DNA of 64,000 nucleotides from Luteimonas salinisoli. GTDB lineage: Bacteria > Pseudomonadota > Gammaproteobacteria > Xanthomonadales > Xanthomonadaceae. Under the pieces are notes generated by a model. That model saw only the letters and a list, made by a program, of their open reading frames with translations, did no database searches and had not been told where the DNA came from. This document shows, piece by piece, positions 42,318 through 49,560 of this stretch. A program made the position numbers and the translations under genes. The number at the start of each line of letters is the position of its first letter. Position 1 is the stretch's first letter. The stretch covers positions 29,926-93,925 of the forward strand of contig NZ_JACCKA010000051.1 of the NCBI RefSeq assembly GCF_013425525.1. Direction: 5' to 3'.

Positions 42318-43646
42318 ATGCGCAGTGCCGCCACGCCCGCGTGCGTACCATCGCGGCAATGCCGCGGCGGTCGCCGATGGCGTCGCCTCGCGGCGGCCGG
42401 CCTGGCCTGGGCCGCCGCCGCGGTGCAGGCCGCGGCGCCGCTGCCGACGATGGAGCCCGCGGAGGCGGCGCTGTCGCCGCAGGCGCTGGCGCGGCTGCAC
42501 GGATTCATGGAGGAGGCGACCGGGCCCGAGGGTTACACCGGCGGGGTGACGCTGCTGGCGCGCGACGGCAGGATCGTCGATTGGCGCGCATACGGCCACC
42601 GCGACCTCGAACGCACCGCGCCGATGCCGCGCGATGCGATCTTCCGCATCTACTCGATGACCAAGACCATCGCCTCGGTCGCGGTGCTGATGCTGGTGGA
42701 GGAGGGGCGGGTGGGGCTGGACGATCCGGTGTCGCGCCATCTGCCGGAGCTGCGCGAGCCGCAGGTGCTGGTCGGCGGCGATGCCGACGCGCCACGGCTG
42801 CGCCCGGCCCGCGGCGCGATCACCCTCCGCATGCTGCTCACCCACACCGCCGGCTTCCCCGCCGGGCTGGAGGGCGACGCGGCGGCCGTGGCGCTGCTGG
42901 AGCGCGCCGACCCGCACGCGGCCGTGGACCTCGCGGGTTTCGTCGAACGCCTGGGGCGGGCGCCGCTGGCGGCCGATCCCGGTACCCGCTTCGGCTACGA
43001 CGGCGCGGCCACCGAAGTGCTGGCGCGGGTGGTCGAAGTGGTGGGCGGCCAACCGTTCGACGACTTCCTGCAGGCGCGGATCCTCGTGCCGCTGAGGATG
43101 GAGGACACCGCTTTCCGCGTCCCCGGGGACAAGCTCCATCGTCTCGCCGACATCACCGCGATGGGCGAGGGCGGCCGCCTGGTGCGCCACGATGGTCGGG
43201 GCTCGCTCGATCCTGGCGAGCCGCTCAACGCCTACCCCAGCGCTGCGGGCGGCCTGTACTCGACTGCCGGCGACTACGCGCGTTTCTGCCAGATGCTGCT
43301 CGGCGGCGGCGAACTCGATGGGGTGCGCATCCTCGCCCGCGCCACCGTCGAAGCGATGATGCGCAACCAGCTGACCATGCTGGATCCGCCGGTGACTCAG
43401 TTCAGCGACGCCGAAGGCTTCGGCTTCGGCGGCTACGTGGTGCTCGATCCCGGGCGCCGCACCCGCCCCGGCTCCGCAGGCCAGTTCGGCTGGGCGGGCG
43501 CGGCCTCCACCAGCTACGTCGTCGACCCGGAGCAGCGCTTGATCGCGATCCTGCTGCTGCAGCACCTGCCGCGCGACAGCGGCGACGACCTGCCGCGACT
43601 CGGCGACTGCTTCTACCGTCTCGTCTACGGGAGCCTGCAGCGGTGA
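42318..43646 (+). CDS. Secreted class C beta-lactamase-fold serine hydrolase
   Basis: A 442-residue protein with an N-terminal signal peptide (RRLAAAGLAWAAAAVQAAAP) and the penicillin-binding/beta-lactamase fold. The catalytic SxxK is Ser113-Met-Thr-Lys116 (IYSMTKT). LRMLLTHTAGF is the usual class C-like block. The YxN position reads YDG in RFGYDGAATEVLARVVE, so the asparagine is glycine. A WAGA sequence stands near the C-terminal KTG-equivalent. Such proteins are often esterases or peptidases and not true beta-lactamases. It follows the receptor by 10 bp, so it may process the receptor's ligand in the periplasm. That link is inference. Confidence 0.87.
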   Translation: MRSAATPACVPSRQCRGGRRWRRLAAAGLAWAAAAVQAAAPLPTMEPAEAALSPQALARLHGFMEEATGPEGYTGGVTLLARDGRIVDWRAYGHRDLERTAPMPRDAIFRIYSMTKTIASVAVLMLVEEGRVGLDDPVSRHLPELREPQVLVGGDADAPRLRPARGAITLRMLLTHTAGFPAGLEGDAAAVALLERADPHAAVDLAGFVERLGRAPLAADPGTRFGYDGAATEVLARVVEVVGGQPFDDFLQARILVPLRMEDTAFRVPGDKLHRLADITAMGEGGRLVRHDGRGSLDPGEPLNAYPSAAGGLYSTAGDYARFCQMLLGGGELDGVRILARATVEAMMRNQLTMLDPPVTQFSDAEGFGFGGYVVLDPGRRTRPGSAGQFGWAGAASTSYVVDPEQRLIAILLLQHLPRDSGDDLPRLGDCFYRLVYGSLQR

Positions 43647-43752
43647 CCCCGAGCCGACGTGCACCGTTCGCGGCTCCGCCGGGCGCGACGTACGATGCAG
43701 CGGCGCGCCGATCCCCGCGCGCGCCTCTTCCGCTCCGCCGACCCGAGATTCC

Positions 43753-45948
43753 ATGACCTCCCCCCCGGACTCCACCGTTCCCCGCCACATGACCCCCGAG
43801 GACGACGCCGGTCGCGCGCCGCCGCGGGTGGAATACAAGTTCTCGCACGTCACCACCGGCCGCTACCTGCCCACGCCGGGCAAGGCGCCGGGATGGCCCT
43901 TCGCCGACATCGGCCTGTGGATGATCGACGCCGGCGCCAGCGCCGACGACTGGATCGCCGAGCTGGTGGACTGGCGCCGCGAGCACCTGGTGCGGATCGG
44001 CTACGACGACGCCAACTACCGGCGCCCCGAGCTGCAGTGGGCGCAGCGCAACTTCGTGCACGCGCAGATGATGGTGGAGGACCGCTACTTCTACGATGCG
44101 GACGCCGGCCGATACACCGTCGACCGCTATCTCGACGATCTCGAGGCGCGCTTCGGCGGCGTCGACAGCGTGCTGGTCTGGTTCGTGTACCCGAATATCG
44201 GCATCGACGACCGCAACAAGACCGACCTAGCGCACGACCTGCCGGGCGGCCTGGAAGGGTTGCGCGGCGCGGTCGCGGACTTCCACCGCCGCGGCGTGCG
44301 CGTGTTCCTGCCCACCATGCCCTGGGACCACGGCACCCGGCCGCCGGAGCGGAGCGACTGGGACGCGGTCGCCGCGCTGGCGAAGGCGGTGGGCGCCGAC
44401 GGGGTCAACGGCGACACCTACAACGGCGTGCCGCGCGCGTTCTTCGACGCCGGCGAGGCCTTGGGCCATCCTCTGGTGCTGCAGCCGGAGTCGACCATCA
44501 GCGCCGAGGAGGCGCTGATCTGGAACGTGCAGAGCTGGGGCAAGAAGGCCCCGGACGGACCGGTGCCGCCGGTGGCGAAGTTCAAGTGGCTCGAACCGCG
44601 CCACATGATCAACTACGAGAACCGCTGGGGCCGCGACCGGACCCACGACCTGCAGTACGTGTTCTTCAACGGCATCGGCTACAACGCCTGGGAGAATGTC
44701 TGGGGGATCTGGAACCAGTTCACCGCGCGCGACGCAGAGATCCTGCGCCGGATCGCGGCGATCTATCGGCAATTCGCACCGCTGCTGGTGAGCATGGACT
44801 GGCGGCCCTATGCGCCGACGCTGCAGTCCGGCGTGTTCGCCAGCCGCTTCCCGGGCGCGGGTTCGGTGCTGTGGACGATCGTCAACCGTCACGAATCCGC
44901 GCTCGACGGCGAGCAGATCACAGTGACGCACGCCGAGGGGCGGCGCTACTACGACCTGTGGAACGGCGTCGAGTTGTCGCCGCGGATCGATGGCGCGCGC
45001 GCGGTGCTGGCGTTCGCGCTGGAGCCGCGCGGTTTCGGCGCACTCCTGGCGCTGGATGCGGATCCCGCATCGACCGGTCTGGACGCCTTCCTCGCTGCCG
45101 CCCGCGAGCGCGCCGCCACTTCGCTGCAGTCGCTGTCGGACCGCTGGCGCTCGCTGCCGCAGCGGCTGGTGGAAATCGCCCCGACCGCGGCCGCTCCCGC
45201 GGCGCCCGAGGGCATGGTGACCATTCCGGCCGGCGACTTCGACTTCGCGGTCGGCGGCATCGAGATCGAGGGCAACCATTGGGACGGCGTCGACGTGCAG
45301 TACCCATGGGAGGACAGCGCGCGCCGCAACCACCGCCGGCGCATGCGCATGCGGGCGTTCCATATCGATCGCCATCCGGTCACCAACGCGCAGTTCCAGG
45401 CGTTTTTGGCCGACAGCGGCTGGCGTCCAAGCGATCCGCACAATTTCCTGCGCCACTGGCAGAACGGCGCGCCGCCGGCGGGCTGGGACGGCAAGCCGGT
45501 GACCTGGGTGGCGCTGGAAGACGCGCGCGCCTACGCACAATGGGCCGGCAAGCGCCTGCCGCGGGAGTGGGAGTGGCAGTACGCGGCGCAAGGCGGCGAT
45601 GGCCGACGCTATCCCTGGGGTGACGAGTGGCGCGAAGATGCGGTACCGCACCCGAACCGCGGCCGGACCCTAGGTGCGCCAGACGATGTCGACGCCCATC
45701 CCGCCGGGGCGAGTCCGTTCGGAGTGCTGGATCTGGTCGGCAACGTCTGGCAATGGACCGACGAGTACCGCGACGAGCACACCCGGGCCGCGATCCTCCG
45801 CGGCGGCAGCGGCTACCGCCCGCGCGCTTCGCACTGGTACTTCCCGCAGGCGTATCGGCTCGACCAGCACGGCAAGTACCTGCTGATGGCGCCATCCAAG
45901 GACCGTTCCGGCTGCGTCGGCTTCCGCTGCGTGGTGGACGCGTCATGA
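43753..45948 (+). CDS. Glycoside-hydrolase-like domain fused to a cysteine-less SUMF1/FGE domain
   Basis: A 731-residue protein without an obvious signal peptide. Residues about 25-480 look like a TIM-barrel glycosidase plus a C-terminal beta domain: WFVYPNIGIDDRNKTD, RGVRVFLPTMPWDHGTRPP, GADGVNGDTYNGVPRAF, GIGYNAWENVWGIWNQF and SVLWTIVNRHE. I cannot assign a GH family. Residues about 487-730 are a formylglycine-generating-enzyme/SUMF1 domain (MVTIPAGDFDF, RHPVTNAQFQAFL, WAGKRLPREWEWQYAAQGG, YPWG, DLVGNVWQWT, RGGSGYR, GFRCVVD). The two catalytic cysteines of true FGE are absent from the expected SHWYFPQAYR stretch. The gene overlaps the GH127 gene by 4 bp. Confidence 0.75.
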   Translation: MTSPPDSTVPRHMTPEDDAGRAPPRVEYKFSHVTTGRYLPTPGKAPGWPFADIGLWMIDAGASADDWIAELVDWRREHLVRIGYDDANYRRPELQWAQRNFVHAQMMVEDRYFYDADAGRYTVDRYLDDLEARFGGVDSVLVWFVYPNIGIDDRNKTDLAHDLPGGLEGLRGAVADFHRRGVRVFLPTMPWDHGTRPPERSDWDAVAALAKAVGADGVNGDTYNGVPRAFFDAGEALGHPLVLQPESTISAEEALIWNVQSWGKKAPDGPVPPVAKFKWLEPRHMINYENRWGRDRTHDLQYVFFNGIGYNAWENVWGIWNQFTARDAEILRRIAAIYRQFAPLLVSMDWRPYAPTLQSGVFASRFPGAGSVLWTIVNRHESALDGEQITVTHAEGRRYYDLWNGVELSPRIDGARAVLAFALEPRGFGALLALDADPASTGLDAFLAAARERAATSLQSLSDRWRSLPQRLVEIAPTAAAPAAPEGMVTIPAGDFDFAVGGIEIEGNHWDGVDVQYPWEDSARRNHRRRMRMRAFHIDRHPVTNAQFQAFLADSGWRPSDPHNFLRHWQNGAPPAGWDGKPVTWVALEDARAYAQWAGKRLPREWEWQYAAQGGDGRRYPWGDEWREDAVPHPNRGRTLGAPDDVDAHPAGASPFGVLDLVGNVWQWTDEYRDEHTRAAILRGGSGYRPRASHWYFPQAYRLDQHGKYLLMAPSKDRSGCVGFRCVVDAS

Positions 45949-47861
45949 GCAGACTTCAGGGCGCCGTTTCGCCGCGCGCCGTCGCGCCGGCGCCTGCCGA
46001 TGTAGTGCTCGAAGGTCCGCTGGGCGCGGCCCTGGAGGCCAACCTGCGCGGCCGGCTGTCGCGCTTCATCGTCGACGAGCGCAGCCCCGCCATCGCGATT
46101 TTCGGTCCCGCGCAGGTGGCCTGCAATCACGAGGGCGACTGGTACGGCGAGCATGCCGGCAAGTGGCTGTACGCCGCCGCGAAGGCCGCCGCGCGCAGCG
46201 GCGACGATGCGCTGCGCGCGAACCTGGAGCGGGTCGCCGATCACCTGGTCGCGTTGCAGGGCGCGGACGGCTACCTCGGCAACTACGCGCCGGAGCGGCG
46301 CTTCCCGGTGCCGCAGCGGCCGAAGCCGGAAAGCTGGGACGGGGCGCCGGCGCTGCGCACCTGGGACGTCTGGACGCACAGCTACCTGGTGCTGGGCCTG
46401 CTCGAAGTGCACCGGCATTTCCCCGCCGCCCGCTACCTGGATGCCGCGGCCCGGATCGGCGACCTGTGTGCTCGGGCGCTGACCGACGGCGACATCGACA
46501 TCACCGGGCTCGGCAACCACCACGGGATGTCGGCGACCGTGCTGCTCGATGCGGCGGTGGAGCTGCACTTCGCCACCGGCGAGCGCCGCCATCTCGACCT
46601 CGCCCTGCGGGTGCTGGAACAGGCCGAAGCCAATCCGCGGCTGGCATTGCTGACCCGCGCGCTGGCCGGCGCCGACGCCTCCGAGATCGGCACCGGCAAG
46701 GCCTACCAGCTGCTGTGGAACCTGGTCGGCCTGGCCAAGCTGCACCGCGCCACCGGCGAGCCGCGCTTCCTGCGCGCCGTCGAGACGATGTGGCGGAACG
46801 TGCGCGACCATCACCTGAGCCTCGGCGGCGGACCCTGGGGCGGGGTGGCGCACCGCTCGCGCGAAGTGTTCAACCCGGCGGGCGTGTTCGATCCCACCGG
46901 CTACGTCGAGACCTGCTCGACCCTCTCGTGGATCCAGCTCAACCGCGAGCTGTACGCGATCACCGGGCGGGCATGCTTCGTCGAGGAAGTGGAACGCAGC
47001 GCCTGCAACGACCTGCTCGGCGCTCAGGCGCCGGACGGCGAGGACTGGTGCTATTACGTCTTCGCCAACGGCCGCCGCGTCCATACCACCTACTGGCGCT
47101 GCTGCAAGTCGAGCGGGGCGATGGCGCTGGAGGAGCTGCCGGCGCTGGCCTATGGCCTGTTCCAGGCGGACCTGCCGGCGGGCGCCGGCGGCGCGGCGGC
47201 CGCGGGGGTGTCGGTCAACCTGTACGGACCGTCCTCGGCCACGCTCGCGCTGCCGCAGGCGGGCAGGGTGGCGCTGCGCCAGGACACCGGCTATCCGTTC
47301 GACGGGAGCGTGCGGATCCGGGTATCGCCGCAGCGTTCCGCGCGCTTCCCGATCCGGGTGCGGATCCCGTCGTGGGTGCAGGACGCGCGCGCCGCGGTCA
47401 ACGGCGCGGCGCCCGAAGCCGCACCCGTGCCGGGGGAATTCCTGGTCCTGGAGAAGACCTGGCAGGACGGCGACGAGATCGCGCTGGAGTTCCCGATGCC
47501 GCCGCGCCTGCACCGGCGAACCCACCGCAACGTCCAGGAATCGCGCGCTCCCGATGGCAGCCCGGTGCGCCAGCAGGTGCTGCGTTTCGACTGGTGCGCC
47601 ATCACCCGCGGCCCGCTGGTCTACGCCACCGGGCTGATCGACGGATTCCGCGTGCAGGAGACGGTGCGCCTGCCCGACGCACCGGAGCGGACCTGGCTGG
47701 AAACGCTGGCGCCCGAAGCGCCGGGCGCGGCGCCCGCGATCCGGCTGTCGCCGCAGGGCAGGGCCCCGCTGCTGTTCTCGCCCTGGTACGCGACCGGCGC
47801 GCGGCGCGACGGCAGCTGGCGGCTGACCTGGCTTTCGCTGCCGCCGGACGACGCACCCTGA
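45945..47861 (+). CDS. GH127 family beta-L-arabinofuranosidase-like enzyme
   Basis: A 638-residue protein of the DUF1680/GH127 family, with an alpha/alpha barrel (about 20-430) and beta-sandwich tail. In the characterised Bifidobacterium enzyme HypBA1 a zinc ion is held by a glutamate and three cysteines, one of which is the nucleophile (Glu338, Cys340, Cys417, Cys418). The matching residues are Glu322, Cys324 (GYVETCST), Cys386 and Cys387 (YWRCCKSSG), so the active site is complete. HypBA1 removes beta-1,2-linked L-arabinofuranose, but other GH127 members have other specificities. No signal peptide is seen, so it is probably cytoplasmic. It is translationally coupled to the SUMF1 fusion gene. 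Confidence 0.92.
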   Translation: MSRLQGAVSPRAVAPAPADVVLEGPLGAALEANLRGRLSRFIVDERSPAIAIFGPAQVACNHEGDWYGEHAGKWLYAAAKAAARSGDDALRANLERVADHLVALQGADGYLGNYAPERRFPVPQRPKPESWDGAPALRTWDVWTHSYLVLGLLEVHRHFPAARYLDAAARIGDLCARALTDGDIDITGLGNHHGMSATVLLDAAVELHFATGERRHLDLALRVLEQAEANPRLALLTRALAGADASEIGTGKAYQLLWNLVGLAKLHRATGEPRFLRAVETMWRNVRDHHLSLGGGPWGGVAHRSREVFNPAGVFDPTGYVETCSTLSWIQLNRELYAITGRACFVEEVERSACNDLLGAQAPDGEDWCYYVFANGRRVHTTYWRCCKSSGAMALEELPALAYGLFQADLPAGAGGAAAAGVSVNLYGPSSATLALPQAGRVALRQDTGYPFDGSVRIRVSPQRSARFPIRVRIPSWVQDARAAVNGAAPEAAPVPGEFLVLEKTWQDGDEIALEFPMPPRLHRRTHRNVQESRAPDGSPVRQQVLRFDWCAITRGPLVYATGLIDGFRVQETVRLPDAPERTWLETLAPEAPGAAPAIRLSPQGRAPLLFSPWYATGARRDGSWRLTWLSLPPDDAP

Positions 47862-47978
47862 GCGCCGTCCGGTCCCGACGCAAGAATTCCTGGCGCCAGA
47901 ACGTAGGCGGACGCGCTGGTTCCGTGCGTCCGGATGCGCCAGGCTGACCCGCACGCAGTACAGGACCCGGATTTCCCC

Positions 47979-49181
47979 ATGGCCGATTCCTCAGTCTTCG
48001 CCGCTCCGCAGCGCTCCGGCCCGCCTGGTCCACTCAGCGGGGTGCGCGTGCTCGATCTGAGCGCCTACATCGCCGGCCCCTACGGCTGCACCCTGCTCGC
48101 CGACCAGGGCGCAGAGGTGATCAAGGTCGAGCCGCCGGCAGGCGACAACCTGCGCAACTACCCCTCCACCCTGGCCGAGGAAAGCCGGGCCTTCCTCGGC
48201 GTCAACCGCAGCAAGCGCGGTGTGGTGCTGGACCTGAAGCGGACCGATCAGCTCGCGGTGCTGCTGCGGCTGGTGCGGATGGCCGACGTGCTGGTGCACA
48301 ACTTTCGTCCCGGCGTGCCCGAGCGTCTCGGCATCGACCATGCCCGCCTGGCGCTGATCAACCCGCGGCTGATCTACTGCGCGGTCACCGGCTACGGCGA
48401 GACCGGACCGATGAAGGACAAGGCAGGCTACGACCAGGTGCTGCAGACCATGACCGGCATCTGCACCCTGCAGGGCCCGCCTTCCGGCCCGCCCGAGATC
48501 GTCTACGGGTCGGTGGTCGACTACTATGCCGCCGCACTGCTGGCCGCGGGCGTGGCCTCGGCGCTGTACGAACGCGAGCGCAGCGGAGAAGGACAGTTCG
48601 TCGGGGTGTCGCTGCTGCGTAGCGCGCTGACCATGCAGTCGGCGAGGATGATCTGGGCCGAGGGCGAGGCGCTCGACATCTGGCGCGACATGCGCTCGGG
48701 CGGGGTCACCGGCATCCACCCGGCGCGCGAGGGGCATCTGTACATTTCCGCCAATACGCCGCGCTTCTGGCAGGCGCTGTGCGAGCGCACCGGCCTGGAC
48801 GCGCTGGCCGCCGATCCGCGCTACGACACGGTGCGCAAGCGCGCGCGTCTCGCGGCGGAGATCGTGCCGCGGCTGCGCGCGGCCCTTGCCGCGCGCACCG
48901 CGCAGGAGTGGGAAGAGGCATTCGGCGATGCCGTGCCCTGCGCCGCGGCGCGCCGCGTCGAGGACATGTTCGACCATCCCCAGGTGCTCGCCGAGGAGAT
49001 CGTCGCGCCGATCGCCCATCCCGGGCTCGGCAGCTACCGCGGCGTGACCCGGCCGATCAAGTTCGGACGCACGCCCGGGCCGGCGCCGTTCGCAGCGCCC
49101 GGCCTGGGCCAGGACTCGGCGGCGGTGATCGGTGACGCGAACGGTGCAGTCCGGAGCGCCGACCCTGAGGCACGGGACTGA
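47979..49181 (+). CDS. Class III (CaiB/BaiF) CoA-transferase
   Basis: A 400-residue protein of family III CoA-transferases. The N-terminus GVRVLDLSAYIAGPYGCTLLADQGAEVIKVEPP (in parts) binds CoA. The catalytic aspartate, which forms the acyl anhydride, is Asp181 in YGSVVDYYAA. TGYGETGPMKDKAGYD and the C-terminal FDHPQVLA and RPIKF motifs are typical. The start ATG is at 47979; the upstream codons of the open frame are not supported. The substrate is not readable from sequence. Together with the CitE-like lyase 11.5 kb away it could form a dicarboxylate activation-cleavage route, but the two are not in one operon. Confidence 0.9.
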   Translation: MADSSVFAAPQRSGPPGPLSGVRVLDLSAYIAGPYGCTLLADQGAEVIKVEPPAGDNLRNYPSTLAEESRAFLGVNRSKRGVVLDLKRTDQLAVLLRLVRMADVLVHNFRPGVPERLGIDHARLALINPRLIYCAVTGYGETGPMKDKAGYDQVLQTMTGICTLQGPPSGPPEIVYGSVVDYYAAALLAAGVASALYERERSGEGQFVGVSLLRSALTMQSARMIWAEGEALDIWRDMRSGGVTGIHPAREGHLYISANTPRFWQALCERTGLDALAADPRYDTVRKRARLAAEIVPRLRAALAARTAQEWEEAFGDAVPCAAARRVEDMFDHPQVLAEEIVAPIAHPGLGSYRGVTRPIKFGRTPGPAPFAAPGLGQDSAAVIGDANGAVRSADPEARD

Positions 49182-49182
49182 A

Positions 49183-49213
49183 GAGAAGCCGGCTCGCCCG
49201 GCCGGGTTTTCTC
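49183..49213 (+). terminator. Intrinsic terminator after the CoA-transferase gene
   Basis: GAGAAGCCGGC pairs imperfectly with GCCGGGTTTTCTC, which includes the T-run, and starts right after the stop codon. A second T-run (TTTTTT) follows at about 49217. Confidence 0.6.
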
Positions 49214-49308
49214 GCGTTTTTTCTCCCTGCCCAGGCAAACCGCCCCCATCTGGGGGTGACGGAAGTCGCCACTCGACGACACAGGCTGGTGCAGAAGGCC
49301 TTCGCGGG

Positions 49309-49416
49309 CAGCCGGTGCGGCGCCCCGGTGCGGGACACGCCGTGAATCCATCCATGGAGGCTCGTCGACGCCATCCATGGCGTCGACGGTCCCGCACCGG
49401 GGCACCGCACCGGCTG
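49309..49416. repeat. Large inverted repeat with inner palindrome in a convergent gap
   Basis: A 28-bp left arm (49309-49336, beginning CAGCCGGTGCGG) pairs with a right arm (49389-49416, ending CCGCACCGGCTG) with one mismatch. The 52-bp loop contains a second perfect palindrome with 12-bp arms, CGTCGACGCCAT and ATGGCGTCGACG (49363-49388). The element fills part of the 379-bp gap between the convergent CoA-transferase and receptor genes. The rest of that gap holds the terminator at 49183 and no gene. No transposase or target duplication is visible. Confidence 0.85.
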
Positions 49417-49560
49417 GATGCTGCGCGGGTGCTTTCGGTGAGGTGACGGTCGCTTCCGGGCCCCGGCGGTTCGGCGGTCCAGCACGTGACGGCGCTTTTT
49501 CTTGACGCCCCAGTGGGTGGTGGCGCCGGGAGCCCCCGGGGCGCGCGATGTGTCAGCAGG

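Noticed and set aside
42318..43646. Reporting an antibiotic-resistance beta-lactamase
   Set aside because: The SxxK motif exists, but the YxN position is YDG and the context is a receptor operon, so a general serine hydrolase is the safer call.
43753..45948. Calling the SUMF1 part an active formylglycine-generating enzyme
   Set aside because: The two catalytic cysteines expected in the SHWYFPQAYR stretch are missing, and no sulfatase gene is nearby.
49309..49416. Insertion sequence with terminal repeats
   Set aside because: The internal region is only 52 bp and encodes nothing; no target-site duplication is seen.
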